Source: Coriobacteriaceae bacterium (GTDB lineage Bacteria > Actinomycetota > Coriobacteriia > Coriobacteriales > UMGS124). Taken from it: a stretch of DNA of 64,000 bases. The translations under genes and the position numbers were made by a program. The notes beneath the pieces were generated by a model. It worked only from the letters and a program-made list of their open reading frames with translations. It was not told the origin of the DNA and ran no database searches. Positions 35,894-45,190 of this stretch are shown here, one piece after another. Each line of letters starts with the position of its first letter. Position 1 is the stretch's first letter. Location: positions 62,357 through 126,356 of the forward strand of contig JAHZGC010000004.1 of the NCBI GenBank assembly GCA_019421015.1, read 5' to 3'.

Positions 35894-37648
35894 CTACTCC
35901 AGCGTTTCCACCGCGACGGCGACGCTGTGACGGTGGAACGCGATGCCGTACCGCAGGCGTCGGCCGGTCGCGGCATGGTCGTAGGCCTTGGAGTCGATCT
36001 GGGCCAGCCCCTGTGCGGCCGCATGCTCAAGCTCGGACCGTTCTTTTGCGGCCGAAAGCTCGTTGCCGAACGCTTTGAGCTCCAAGGTTATCGTGGGGTT
36101 TTGAGCGGCCAGAGGAGTGAGTCGCACGTCGTAGAAGCCGGTGCCGCCCCTCCCGTTGGATACGGGGTCGGCGTAGCCTTCCATGCCAAAGAGCAGGCCT
36201 ACCATGAGCATGTGGTAGCTGTTCTCGCCTTTGAGGTCCACGGGGGCCACGTTGTCGACGAGGATGTACGCGAGTTCGGATTCCACGGTGGCCGCATCGC
36301 CGGACGCCAGGGCCGTATGCAGCTTCTCGAGGCGCCGTGCGCCGCCGGCGACCTGGCGGAAGCGCTTTACGACCTCTCGGCTAAAGAGCAGCTGCACCTC
36401 GTGGTTGGGGATACGCAGGGGGCGCAGCCGCAGGTCGTCGGTGGGGTCGCGGGTATCGTCGGTGGTGAGGTAGCCGGCCAGGTAGAGCAGGCTCCACAAC
36501 TCGTCTCCGCCGATGCCGCCTTCAGGAAAGACGATGGACAGGTCGAGCGGGGCGCGCACCGTACCGCCTGGCTGCAGGAGGCTGTAGACGTCGGACAGCG
36601 ATTCGCTGTTCAGCCCGCGTACGGCATCGCCCACGGGGGTGTTCGTGGCGGTGTTTGCCCAGTAGATGCCCGGCGCGCAGCCTTTGGCGAAGTAGTTGAG
36701 CACGCTCCAGGGATTGTAGATGTCGGCCTCGCCAAAGCGGTAGCCGTCGTACCAGTCCTTGACCTCCTCGCGCTTGTGGGGGTGGCCCAGGTAGGCGGCC
36801 AGGGCGGCCACCTCGGCTTCGGTGAACCCAAAGCGTTCGTCGCTCTCGGTGTCGAGCGCCGTCTTGACCACCACGTTGTTGAGGTCCGAGAAGATCGACT
36901 CCTTGGAGATGCGCTGCACGCCGGTGAGGCAGGCGAGGTCGAGCGCCGCGCCGCCGTCTTTGAGCGCTCCGGTGAGCCAGCCCTTCATGAAGTCCACCAC
37001 GGGGCGGTAGTACCCGCGTCCGTGGCCGGTCATGATGGGGGCGTCGTACTCGTCGATGAGGATGACGACGCCCCTCCCGTGGTGCTTGCGCAGGTACAGG
37101 GCGAGCTGGCGCAGGGCGGACTCCACGTCGTCGCGTGAACCCCTCTTGTCGCGCACGCCCTCGAACTGCGCCCTCTCCGCCTCGCCCAGGGCATCGCTCG
37201 CTTCCAGGTAGCCGTGGCGCTGGTACTCGGCGGCCACCTTGCCCTCGAGCGCCTGGTAGCACTCCTCCCAGGTGCTCTTCTTCACGTCGTTCAACGTGAA
37301 GAAGATGACGGGTCGCACGCCCTGTTCGGCCCGGTAGCGGCCACCCTCGGCGTCCCAGATGGAGAGCCCCTCGAACAAGGTCGCCCTAGACGCCCCGTCG
37401 GGGGACAGTTCGAAGAAGCTCTTAAGCATGGTCATGGCGAGCGATTTGCCAAAGCGGCGGGGCCGGCAGAAGAGCGTCACCTTGTCGTTGCCGTCGAGGA
37501 GGTCGGCGACGAGCATCGACTTGTCCACGAACACCGAGCGGGCCGCCACGCTCTCGAACCCGTCGTCGCCGATGGGCAGGCGCCGGGCGCCGCTACGATC
37601 CATGAGGCGCGCGCCGGGGGCCGTGTAGATGCCGGTTGGGTTGTCCAT
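35894..37648 (-). CDS. AAA-ATPase-like / PD-(D/E)XK nuclease-like protein (DUF1703 type)
   Basis: The protein has 584 residues. The N-terminal AAA-ATPase_like domain starts with LPIGDDGFESVAARSVFVDK and has a P-loop in CRPRRFGKSLAMTML and a Walker B in GVVILIDEYDAPI. The C-terminal PDDEXK_9 domain shows the FYDVRL...ITLELKAFG pattern of the nuclease core. This family is abundant in gut bacteria such as Bacteroides and Atopobiaceae, often in many copies, and its function is not established; mobile or defence roles have been proposed. No partner gene is obvious here. Confidence 0.88.
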   Translation of the reverse strand: MDNPTGIYTAPGARLMDRSGARRLPIGDDGFESVAARSVFVDKSMLVADLLDGNDKVTLFCRPRRFGKSLAMTMLKSFFELSPDGASRATLFEGLSIWDAEGGRYRAEQGVRPVIFFTLNDVKKSTWEECYQALEGKVAAEYQRHGYLEASDALGEAERAQFEGVRDKRGSRDDVESALRQLALYLRKHHGRGVVILIDEYDAPIMTGHGRGYYRPVVDFMKGWLTGALKDGGAALDLACLTGVQRISKESIFSDLNNVVVKTALDTESDERFGFTEAEVAALAAYLGHPHKREEVKDWYDGYRFGEADIYNPWSVLNYFAKGCAPGIYWANTATNTPVGDAVRGLNSESLSDVYSLLQPGGTVRAPLDLSIVFPEGGIGGDELWSLLYLAGYLTTDDTRDPTDDLRLRPLRIPNHEVQLLFSREVVKRFRQVAGGARRLEKLHTALASGDAATVESELAYILVDNVAPVDLKGENSYHMLMVGLLFGMEGYADPVSNGRGGTGFYDVRLTPLAAQNPTITLELKAFGNELSAAKERSELEHAAAQGLAQIDSKAYDHAATGRRLRYGIAFHRHSVAVAVETLE

Positions 37649-37702
37649 GGGCGCTCCTTAGGGTTTGGGGGGGCATAAGGGCATTGTAACCCGACGCCTT
37701 CG

Positions 37703-39106
37703 TTAGAACTCCGCGTTGCCCACGGTGCGCGGGTGCGGGATCACGTCGCGGATGTTGGCCACGCCGGTGAGGTACATCACCAGGCGCTCGAAGCCCAGGC
37801 CAAAGCCCGCGTGCTTGCAGGTGCCAAAGCGGCGCAGGTCCAGGTAGGCGGCGTAGTCGTCGGGGTTCATGCCCAGCTGCTCCACACGGGCCTGGAGCAG
37901 GTCCAGGCGCTCCTCGCGCTGGGAGCCGCCGATAATCTCGCCGATGCCGGGCACCAGGCAGTCGGTGGCGGCCACGGTCTTGCCGTCGTCGTTCATGCGC
38001 ATGTAGAAGGCCTTGATCTCGGCCGGGTAGTCGGTCACGAACACCGGGCGCTTAAAGTGCTGCTCGGTCAGGAAGCGCTCGTGCTCGGTGGCCAGGTCGC
38101 AGCCCCAGTAGACCGGGTACTCGAACTCGTGGCCCGCCGCCACGGCCTCTTCGAGGATCTTGACGGCGTCGGTGTAGCTCACGCGGCCGAAGTCCGAGGA
38201 GGCCACGTGTTCCAGGCGCTCCTTGAGCCCCTTGTCCACAAACGAGTTGAAGAAGGCGATCTCGTCGGGGCAGTTGTCCATGACGTAGCGAATCACGTAC
38301 TTGAGCATGGCCTCGGCCAGGTTCATGTCGTCCTCGAGGTCGGCAAAGGCGATCTCGGGCTCAACCATCCAGAACTCGGCGGCGTGGCGCGCGGTGTTGG
38401 AGTTCTCGGCGCGGAACGTGGGGCCAAAGGTGTACACGTCGCCAAAGGCCATGGCGAAGTTCTCGGCCTGTAGCTGGCCGCTCACGGTGAGGTTGGCCGG
38501 CTTGCCAAAGAAGTCCTGGGAGAAGTCCACGGCACCCTCGTCGTTGGTGGGGACGTCAAGCATGTCGAGCGTGGTCACGCGGAACATCTCGCCGGCACCC
38601 TCGCAGTCGGAGGCCGTGATGATGGGCGTGTTCACGTACACAAAGCCGCGCTCCTGGAAGAACTTGTGGAGGGCATAGGCCGCCACCGAGCGCACGCGGA
38701 AGACGGCGCTGAAGAGGTTGGTGCGCGGGCGCAGGTGCTGGATCGTGCGCAGGAACTCCACGGTGTGGCGCTTCTTCTGGAGCGGGTAGTCGGGTGCCGA
38801 GGGGCCCTCGACCTCGATGGAGGTTGCCTTGAGCTCAAAGGGCTGCTGGGCCTCGGGAGTGAGCACCAGCGTGCCGGTGACCACGAGGGCGGCCCCCACG
38901 TTCTGGGCGGCGATGGCGTCGTACTCGGGAAGCGTCTCGCGGTCCATGACCACCTGGAGGTTGTTGAAGCAGCTGCCGTCGTTCAGGGCCACAAAGCCCA
39001 CGGCCTTGGAGTCGCGGATCGAGCGGGCCCAGCCGGCAACGGTCAGGGTCTGGCCTCCCAGGGCCTGGGAGTTTGCAAAGATAGACGCGATGGTGGTGCG
39101 GTTCAC
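37703..39106 (-). CDS. asnS: Asparaginyl-tRNA synthetase
   Basis: The protein has 467 residues. The GTG at 39106 follows AAAGGGGG. The N-terminal OB fold (TLTVAGWARSIRDSKAVGF) and class II core are present: motif 2 FGPTFRAENSNTARHAAEFW, MVEPEIAF, and motif 3 GFGLGFERLVMYLTG. It charges tRNA-Asn. No T-box leader was found in the 130 bp upstream. It is single in the window and shows no anomalies. Confidence 0.97.
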   Translation of the reverse strand: MNRTTIASIFANSQALGGQTLTVAGWARSIRDSKAVGFVALNDGSCFNNLQVVMDRETLPEYDAIAAQNVGAALVVTGTLVLTPEAQQPFELKATSIEVEGPSAPDYPLQKKRHTVEFLRTIQHLRPRTNLFSAVFRVRSVAAYALHKFFQERGFVYVNTPIITASDCEGAGEMFRVTTLDMLDVPTNDEGAVDFSQDFFGKPANLTVSGQLQAENFAMAFGDVYTFGPTFRAENSNTARHAAEFWMVEPEIAFADLEDDMNLAEAMLKYVIRYVMDNCPDEIAFFNSFVDKGLKERLEHVASSDFGRVSYTDAVKILEEAVAAGHEFEYPVYWGCDLATEHERFLTEQHFKRPVFVTDYPAEIKAFYMRMNDDGKTVAATDCLVPGIGEIIGGSQREERLDLLQARVEQLGMNPDDYAAYLDLRRFGTCKHAGFGLGFERLVMYLTGVANIRDVIPHPRTVGNAEF

Positions 39107-39236
39107 GAAGGATGCCCCCTTTGGGTCGCGGCGGTGGTGCGTTGGGAAGCATTGTACCCCTGGGGGCGGGGAGGAGTGGAGGACTCTTGCTATACAGCTG
39201 CCAGTTCGCCCATGGTTTGATAGCGGCCAGCTCGGC

Positions 39237-39845
39237 CTAGTCGGCTACGAGGTGCGTCTGACGATAGAGGGGCGGCCGCACGGCGTTGACCACCTTCTTC
39301 TTGTTGTCAGTGGTGGCAGCGGGTCCCGGCACCTCCTCGGCGTCGTCCGCCACGATCTCGTAGGGCCAGCCCTTGATGCTCCCGAGGTCATAGACCTGGG
39401 TGTAGCCAAGCTCTGCCAACGTGTCGACCGCAATCTTGGAACGACGCCCCGACTGGCAGTATACGATCACGGGGTCGTCCTTGTGAGGAATCACGGCCTC
39501 GGCGGTTTTCTCGTCCACCAGGTTGTAGGGGAGCAGGATTGCGTGCTCCAGGTGGCCCTTCTCGTATTCCTGCTCGGTGCGGACGTCGAGTACCACGACG
39601 TCGCTCTTGCCGTCGTCCATAAACGCGAGGGCCTCCTTGGGGGTGATGGAGCGATCGACGGCGGCGGCCGCTGCCTCAGGTGCGGCGTCGGCCTCCTTAG
39701 GGGTGCTCCCAAAGGCAAACGCGTTGGTCGGAGCCACCGACACCTCGGTCTCGGTGGCGGCGCAGCCGCAAAGGACAGCCGTCAGAAGACCCCCCGTCAG
39801 GCAAAGGGATGCAAGGGCTGCTGCAATGGAGGACGGGCGGGCCAT
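39237..39845 (-). CDS. Rhodanese-like lipoprotein
   Basis: The protein has 202 residues. The signal peptide carries a lipobox-like LCGC near residue 28. The rhodanese domain (about 65-165) has VVVLDVRTEQEYEKGHLEHA and the active-site loop VIVYCQSGRRSKIA with Cys in place. It probably transfers sulfur or relays persulfide outside the membrane. A second, cytoplasmic rhodanese sharing the LSELGYT/LAELGYT and GWPYE-type ending lies at 40822, so the two are paralogues flanking rsmD. Confidence 0.9.
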   Translation of the reverse strand: MARPSSIAAALASLCLTGGLLTAVLCGCAATETEVSVAPTNAFAFGSTPKEADAAPEAAAAAVDRSITPKEALAFMDDGKSDVVVLDVRTEQEYEKGHLEHAILLPYNLVDEKTAEAVIPHKDDPVIVYCQSGRRSKIAVDTLAELGYTQVYDLGSIKGWPYEIVADDAEEVPGPAATTDNKKKVVNAVRPPLYRQTHLVAD

Positions 39846-40279
39846 GGGATGCCTCCTTAAGGGACTGGCGATGGGTCTGAGCTGCTGTTTTGGCGCTTAT
39901 ACCCAGGGTTTGCCAATCTTGCATCCAGGATGCTTCGAGAAAAAACCTGCACAAAGGAGGCACGGGGCGTATAAACCGGTGGGAGATGGTGGAGATGCAA
40001 GGCGGAAGGGATGTCAGGCGGTGCAGGGGTGGGGCGTGAGGAGCGAGGCGGGGGCGGTATCCCTGTATATCATTTGCATACTATTTAAGACTTTTTTGAG
40101 GGAATACGGCCGCAAAAAGGCACATCGTGTACCGGACCCGCTGCCCTGCTCCCCACGGAATTGGGGGAGAAACCCGCGCGAGGCCCCGTCGGCCCTTGCG
40201 GCGGTGTAGGCTTTTGCCAAATATGCGAGCACGAGGGGCTCCGAGCGCCTCAAAGCAAAGCGAGAAGGGGTGAGTGCGG
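39846..40279. other. Intergenic region upstream of rsmD
   Basis: 434 bp between divergent starts of the rhodanese lipoprotein and rsmD. A short AT-rich block (about 40060-40100, TATATCATTTGCATACTATT) may hold a promoter. No RNA gene, repeat array or small gene could be supported. Confidence 0.4.
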
Positions 40280-40852
40280 ATGCGCATCATAGGAGGAACG
40301 GCCCGTGGGCGGGCTATCAAGGCTCCCGAGGGGCGCGAGACGCGCCCGGTGACCGACATGATCCGCGAGTCGCTGTTCAACATCTGGCAGTTCGACATCG
40401 AGGGGGCCGACTTTCTCGACCTCTTCTCGGGCAGCGGCTGCATGGGGCTCGAGGCCGTCTCACGCGGGGCGCGCAAGGCGGTCATGGTTGACGCGGCGCC
40501 CCAAGCTGTGCGCACCATCAGGGCCAACCTCGAGAAGACCGGCCTGAGCGGACCGGCGGCCGAGGTGCTCAAGGCCGACGTCCTCGACGTGATCGGGCGC
40601 TATGGGCGCACCCATCGCCGCTTCGACATCGTGTACGTGGACCCGCCCTTCACGGTGCCCGAGCTGTTCCCGCAGGTCATGGAGGCACTTGCCGACGGGG
40701 CGCTGCTCAAGGAGGGGGCTGTCCTGGCCATTCGTTCTGCCACGCGCATGAAGATGCCCGAACGCATCGGCGCGCTCGAGAAGGTCCGGGAGAAGGTCTA
40801 CGGCAACTCCACGGTCCACTTCTACCGTTCGACGGCGCCAACCGTCTCGTAG
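40280..40852 (+). CDS. rsmD: 16S rRNA (guanine966-N2)-methyltransferase
   Basis: The protein has 190 residues. The ATG at 40280 gives the usual MRIIGGTARGR start; a GTG at 40274 is an alternative. The SAM fold reads FLDLFSGSGCMGLEAVSRGA (motif I) and the catalytic motif is VYVDPPFTVPE (N/D-PP-[FY]). It methylates G966 of 16S rRNA. Its 3' end overlaps the converging rhodanese gene by 31 bp. Confidence 0.95.
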   Translation: MRIIGGTARGRAIKAPEGRETRPVTDMIRESLFNIWQFDIEGADFLDLFSGSGCMGLEAVSRGARKAVMVDAAPQAVRTIRANLEKTGLSGPAAEVLKADVLDVIGRYGRTHRRFDIVYVDPPFTVPELFPQVMEALADGALLKEGAVLAIRSATRMKMPERIGALEKVREKVYGNSTVHFYRSTAPTVS

Positions 40853-41217
40853 GGCCAGTCCTCGATACCGCCGAAGTCATGGACGTCGGTGTAGCCCAGC
40901 TCTGAGAGTTCGCGCTGCTCGATGGCGGCGTGGTAGCCGGTGAGGCAGTACACCAGCACGGGCGTCTCCTTGGTGGGGATAAGGACCGCGGCCGTCTGGG
41001 CGCTCACCGTGTCGAAGGGCAGCGAGCGGGCGCCGGCGATGTGGCCCTCGGCGTACATGGCGGCGGGGCGCGCGTCGAGGACCACGGCGGCGGGGTTGGC
41101 CTTCATACGGTCGTGGGCCTCGTGGGGTGTGATGGCCGACGGCGTGGCGTCGGGGTCGAGGCAGTTCTCGGGATGGTCTACGCTGCAGGCGTCGGCGGGG
41201 TCAACGGTATAGCTCAT
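40822..41217 (-). CDS. Rhodanese-like domain protein
   Basis: The protein has 131 residues, a single cytoplasmic rhodanese domain with no signal. The active-site loop is VLVYCLTGYHAAIEQ, with Cys present. The N-terminal tail has two more cysteines (ACSVDHPENCLDP). The C-terminus (LGYTDVHDFGGIEDWPYE) is very similar to that of the rhodanese lipoprotein at 39237. It overlaps the end of rsmD by 31 bp, tail to tail. Confidence 0.9.
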   Translation of the reverse strand: MSYTVDPADACSVDHPENCLDPDATPSAITPHEAHDRMKANPAAVVLDARPAAMYAEGHIAGARSLPFDTVSAQTAAVLIPTKETPVLVYCLTGYHAAIEQRELSELGYTDVHDFGGIEDWPYETVGAVER

Positions 41218-41377
41218 GGCAGGTTGTCTCCTTACTGGTTTTGCTGCGGCCCCGTTCCTGACCGACGGTGGCGTGGGAAAGAACCGCTCGCGGATTTATG
41301 GGGGCGTTATACCCGTGTCGCCGCCGTTGCGCTAAGGTGTTCGGCGTATGCACCCGCGTCGCACAAGGAGGTCGTGT

Positions 41378-42907
41378 ATGCCCTGCACCACCCTGCTGGT
41401 CGGCAAGAACGCCAGCTTCGACGGCTCCACCATCGTCGCCCGCAACGAGGATTCTCCGGGCGGCAAGTTCACGCCAAAAAAGTTCGAGGTGGTGTTACCG
41501 GCCGACCAGCCGCGCCACTACCGTAGCGTCCTCTCGCACGTCGAGGTCGAGCTGCCCGAGAACCCCATGCGCTACACGAGCCTGCCCGACGCGATCCCCG
41601 TGGAGGGGATTTGGGGCGAGGCCGGCGTCAACACCGCCAACGTCTCGATGAGCGAGACCGAGACCCTCACCACCAACGAGCGCGTCCTCGGCGCCGATCC
41701 CCTCGTGGTGCTGCGCCCGGCCAAGGGCGAGCCTGGGGAGCCCGGCTACGAGCCCGAGGTGTGCGGCGGCATCGGCGAGGAGGACATGCTCACCCTTGTG
41801 CTTCCCTACATCCGCTCGGCCCGCGAGGGCGTGCTCATGCTCGGCAAGCTGCTCGAGCGCTACGGCACCTACGAGATGAACGGCATTGCCTTTAGCGACG
41901 TGAACGAGATCTGGTGGCTCGAGACCGTGGGCGGCCACCACTGGATCGCCCGCCGCGTGCCCGACGACGCCTACGTCACGATGCCCAACCAGCTGGGCCT
42001 CGACTACTTCGACCTGAACGACGCCTTTGGCGAGCAGCGCGAGTACCTGTGCAGCTCCGACCTGCGCGAGTTCATGGCCGAGAACCACCTGGACCTGACC
42101 ATGCGCACCGGCGAGGGCACCCTGCCCGAGGGCGTGTTCAACCCCCGCGAGGCCTTTGGGTCCCACAGCGACTCCGACCACGTGTACAACACGCCGCGCG
42201 CCTGGGCCATGCAGCGCTTCTTGAGTCCCCACGCCGAGGACTGGGACGCCCCGGGGTGCCCCTGCGGCCCCGAGTCCGACCAGATCCCCTGGTGCCGCGT
42301 GCCCGAGCGCAAGCTCACCATAGAGGACGTCAAGTACGCGCTCTCGCTCCACTACCAGGGCACCCCGTTCGACCCCTACGGCAAGCTGGGCACCGAGGCC
42401 ACGCGCGGCCTCTACCGCCCCATCGGCATCAACCGCAACGGGCAGCTCTCGGCCGTGCAGCTGCGCCCCGACGTGCCCGAGGCCGTGCGCGCCGTTCAGT
42501 GGATTGCCTACGGCAGCAATCCCTTCAATGCGCTGGTGCCGCTCTACGCCAACGTGGACGAGGCCCCGGAGTACTTTGCCAACACCGAGGCGCGGGTGAG
42601 CACCGAGAGCTTCTACTGGGCGAACCGCCTGATCGCGGGCCTGGCCGACGCCCACTTCGGCGCCTGCCTGCCCGACATAGAGCGCTACCAGCTCAAGGTC
42701 GGCGGAGAAGGCCACCGCGTGATCGGGCAGACCGACCGCAAGGTGCGCGCGGAGGGGCTCGGCTACGACGCCGCCGCCCCGCTGCTCGCCGAGGCCAACG
42801 CCGAGGTGGCGGCCTTCGTGCGCGAGCAGACCGACGACCTGTTGAGCAAGGTGCTGTTTACGGTGAGCCTTGCCATGAAGAACGGCTTCTCCCGCTCCGA
42901 CGGGTAG
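41378..42907 (+). CDS. C69-family dipeptidase
   Basis: The protein has 509 residues; AAGGAGG precedes the ATG. The conserved Ntn-type start MPCTTLLVGKNASFDGSTIV places the catalytic Cys at position 3 after only two residues, so little or no propeptide is removed. Family segments include ARNEDSPGG, AGVNTANVSMSETET, GTYEMNGIAFSD and EIWWLETVGGHHWIA. It hydrolyses dipeptides, probably inside the cell as no signal peptide is seen. This fits an amino-acid-using anaerobe. Confidence 0.93.
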   Translation: MPCTTLLVGKNASFDGSTIVARNEDSPGGKFTPKKFEVVLPADQPRHYRSVLSHVEVELPENPMRYTSLPDAIPVEGIWGEAGVNTANVSMSETETLTTNERVLGADPLVVLRPAKGEPGEPGYEPEVCGGIGEEDMLTLVLPYIRSAREGVLMLGKLLERYGTYEMNGIAFSDVNEIWWLETVGGHHWIARRVPDDAYVTMPNQLGLDYFDLNDAFGEQREYLCSSDLREFMAENHLDLTMRTGEGTLPEGVFNPREAFGSHSDSDHVYNTPRAWAMQRFLSPHAEDWDAPGCPCGPESDQIPWCRVPERKLTIEDVKYALSLHYQGTPFDPYGKLGTEATRGLYRPIGINRNGQLSAVQLRPDVPEAVRAVQWIAYGSNPFNALVPLYANVDEAPEYFANTEARVSTESFYWANRLIAGLADAHFGACLPDIERYQLKVGGEGHRVIGQTDRKVRAEGLGYDAAAPLLAEANAEVAAFVREQTDDLLSKVLFTVSLAMKNGFSRSDG

Positions 42908-42951
42908 GGGGCCTGCCGGGCGGCCGCCCCGCACGACGACCCGAACAAAAG

Positions 42952-42985
42952 CCGCCCCTGGACGCGTCGCTGCGTCCAGGGGCGG
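42952..42985. terminator. Bidirectional terminator hairpin
   Basis: A perfect 14-bp stem (42952-42965 with 42972-42985, 6-nt loop) between the converging dipeptidase and yhbY genes. An A-run on the left and TCTTG on the right suit both strands. Confidence 0.85.
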
Positions 42986-43016
42986 TCTTGTTGAGAAGGA
43001 CTTGCGGCCTGCGGTT

Positions 43017-43319
43017 CTAGTCGTCGAGGCTCAGGTGCTCCACGTCGTCGCGGTTAGAGCGGCGGTAGATGACGAACTTGCGCCCGATGACCTGGACGCA
43101 CTCGGCCCCGGTCTGCTCCACGATGGCGTCGGCGGCCTCGCGGGCGGTGAGCTCGCTGGCCTCGAGCACCTTGCACTTGATGAGCTCGTGGGCCTCGAGC
43201 AGGTTCTCGGCCTGGGAGACCACCGAGTCGTTGACGTTGAACTTGCCCACGATCAGGGTGTCGCTCAGGGTGTTGGCCATGCTGCGGAGCTTCTTGCGCT
43301 GCTTGCTGTTGAGTGCCAT
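43017..43319 (-). CDS. yhbY: YhbY-family RNA-binding (CRM domain) protein
   Basis: The protein has 100 residues from the ATG at 43319. The CRM fold is typical: MALNSKQRKKLRSMANTLSD, LIVGKFNVNDSVVSQAENLL, HELIKCKVLE, and the GRKFVIYRRS ending. It associates with the ribosomal large-subunit precursor in other bacteria. Confidence 0.93.
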   Translation of the reverse strand: MALNSKQRKKLRSMANTLSDTLIVGKFNVNDSVVSQAENLLEAHELIKCKVLEASELTAREAADAIVEQTGAECVQVIGRKFVIYRRSNRDDVEHLSLDD

Positions 43320-43449
43320 GGGTTCCTCGCGTGCTTTCTCGTAGAGCGCCGAGGCCGGTGCCTCGGTCGGATGTTGGATCGATGCCTGCGATGCTACCAT
43401 GAACGTGACAATCGGCGGGGGAGGACGCGGTGCCTCCCATGGACTTCTC

Positions 43450-43785
43450 CTAAATCAGCAGCAACAGCCCGTACACCACCACGCCGCTCACCGCGCACCA
43501 CAGCAGGGAGCCGCTCTTCCACGCCACCAGCATGACGGCCGCCGCCGCCAAGAGCGGGGCCGCCGCCGGCCACAGCCCGGCATCGAACATGCCGGGGGTG
43601 AGCAGGTCGTTTGCCACCAGGGCCGCGAAGGCGGCCGGGGGGATGAACCCCAGCGCCTGCTCCACGCCGTCGGGCAGCGAGTGCCCCTTGAGGGCGAACA
43701 GCGGAATCACGCGGCAGGCGAGCATCGTGACCGCGCAGCAGGCAAACACGATGAAGAAGCTCGACCAGTCCATGGGCTCGCTCAC
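43450..43785 (-). CDS. azlD: AzlD branched-chain amino-acid exporter subunit
   Basis: The protein has 111 residues. GTG start overlapping the azlC stop by 4 bp. Three to four membrane spans with the family's VIPLFALKGHSLPDGVEQAL and FIPPAAFAALVANDLL. It works with AzlC to export branched-chain amino acids or related compounds. Confidence 0.92.
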   Translation of the reverse strand: MSEPMDWSSFFIVFACCAVTMLACRVIPLFALKGHSLPDGVEQALGFIPPAAFAALVANDLLTPGMFDAGLWPAAAPLLAAAAVMLVAWKSGSLLWCAVSGVVVYGLLLLI

Positions 43786-44495
43786 GGCTGCTCCCCCCTA
43801 CGGCCGGCGCCCGCGCGCTCGCTGACCTTGCTGAACGCCATGGCGGCGGCCACCCCGGCCAGAGCCCCGATGAGGATGGCGGGGCCGGCGAGTCCCACGG
43901 CCTTGCACGCGAACACGCCCGCCATCGCCACGACGGCCGCCACCGCCGTGGCCGGCTTCCAGGCCTGCGTCACCAAAAGGCAGATGAAGATGGAGGTCAT
44001 GGCAAAGGCGGCGATGGCGAGGGGGACCCCGATGGCGTTTCCTACGAGCGCCCCCACCACGCAGGCGGCGGTCCAGGCGCTCTGGGAGAAGAGGTTCACC
44101 AGGGCGGCGCGGTCGACCGACCAGCCCCCCTCGGCGAACTTGGCGGCGTTCACGCCGTAGCTCTCGTCGGTCACCGTGGCGGCAAAGAGGAACGACAGGC
44201 GCTTCTTGGCCGTGCGGCACATGGGGGCAAAGGCGGCCGAGTAGAGCATCTGCCGGGTGTTCACAAGCGACACGCTGGCGATGATCGCCCCCATAGGCGA
44301 GCCGGCGAGCCACATGTTGGGGATCATGAACTGGCCTGCCCCCGAGTAGAACAGCGCGGACATCAAGAAGACCTGCAGGGCGTTCATCCCGATGGAGTTG
44401 CTCAGGATGCCGCAGGGCAGGCCGATGGCCACGTAGCCCAGCATGATGGGCAGGGCCGCTTTAAAAGACTGGTGTATGTGGTCGCGAGAAATCAT
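43782..44495 (-). CDS. azlC: AzlC branched-chain amino-acid exporter subunit
   Basis: The protein has 237 residues from the ATG at 44495; no strong ribosome site precedes it, and a start 14 codons upstream is possible. AzlC hallmarks: ALPIMLGYVAIGLPCGILS, FYSGAGQFMIPNMWLAG, VSLVNTRQMLYSAAFAP and TDESYGVNAA. It forms the exporter with AzlD, translationally coupled. Confidence 0.93.
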   Translation of the reverse strand: MISRDHIHQSFKAALPIMLGYVAIGLPCGILSNSIGMNALQVFLMSALFYSGAGQFMIPNMWLAGSPMGAIIASVSLVNTRQMLYSAAFAPMCRTAKKRLSFLFAATVTDESYGVNAAKFAEGGWSVDRAALVNLFSQSAWTAACVVGALVGNAIGVPLAIAAFAMTSIFICLLVTQAWKPATAVAAVVAMAGVFACKAVGLAGPAILIGALAGVAAAMAFSKVSERAGAGRRGEQP

Positions 44496-44588
44496 AATGG
44501 TGCGATTGTATCCCCGCCCGAAACCTTTCGCGTGCACATCCTATGGAAGGGGCCGTTGGATCGGGGGTCCTCCCTCCTTGCCCTGCGG

Positions 44589-45185
44589 CTACATCCCCCT
44601 GAACCCCGTCTGCCGCAGCGCCTCGTAGAGCACGATGGCCACGGCGTTCGACAGGTTGAGCGAGCTGATGCCCGGGTCTTCTCCGCGCACGAAGTTGCCG
44701 CAGATGTCGGGGCGGGGCTGGGCAGCAGGGATGGGGGAGGAGCCCAAGGCGTCGTGGCGGGCGCGCCATTGGGGGGCGTCGTCGAGCGAGGCGGCGTCGG
44801 GCAGCATGGGGATGCGCTCGCAGCTGGCGGGGTGCTCCTCGAGGATCGTCGGGGCGATGCCGGTGCTCTCTTTGCCAAAGATCAGGTAATCGCCGTCGCG
44901 GTAGGCGGCGTCGCTGTAGACGGTCGTCGCCCGCTTGGTGAGCAGGTGCAGCCGCCCGGGTTCGCCGGCCTCGGGGTTGCGCCCCATGAAGTCTTGCCAG
45001 CCGCTGTAGGTCTCCACCGCAAGGTTGTGCCAGTAGTTCATGCCGGCGCGTTTGAGCAGGGGATCGCTGAGCTCAAAGCCCAAAGGGCCCACAAGGTGCA
45101 GGCGCGACCCGGTCACGACGCAGGTGCGGCCGATGTTCCCGGTGTTCGAGGGGATCTCGGGCTCGAAGAGGACGATGTTGAACAC
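44589..45185 (-). CDS. trmL: tRNA (cytidine/uridine-34-2'-O)-methyltransferase
   Basis: The protein has 198 residues. GTG start 5 bp after the MerR stop, preceded by AGGTAGG. It is a SPOUT-class enzyme: VLFEPEIPSNTGNIGRTCV at the start and the knot motifs LIFGKESTGIAPTIL and GISSLNLSNAVAIVLYEALR. The middle is longer than usual (an insert around RARHDALGSSPIPAAQPRPD). It methylates the wobble base of tRNA-Leu. Co-transcribed with the MerR gene. Confidence 0.93.
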   Translation of the reverse strand: MFNIVLFEPEIPSNTGNIGRTCVVTGSRLHLVGPLGFELSDPLLKRAGMNYWHNLAVETYSGWQDFMGRNPEAGEPGRLHLLTKRATTVYSDAAYRDGDYLIFGKESTGIAPTILEEHPASCERIPMLPDAASLDDAPQWRARHDALGSSPIPAAQPRPDICGNFVRGEDPGISSLNLSNAVAIVLYEALRQTGFRGM

Positions 45186-45190
45186 GGCGC

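Noticed and set aside
39107..39236. T-box leader of asnS
   Set aside because: No T-box sequence or specifier stem was recognised in this short gap.
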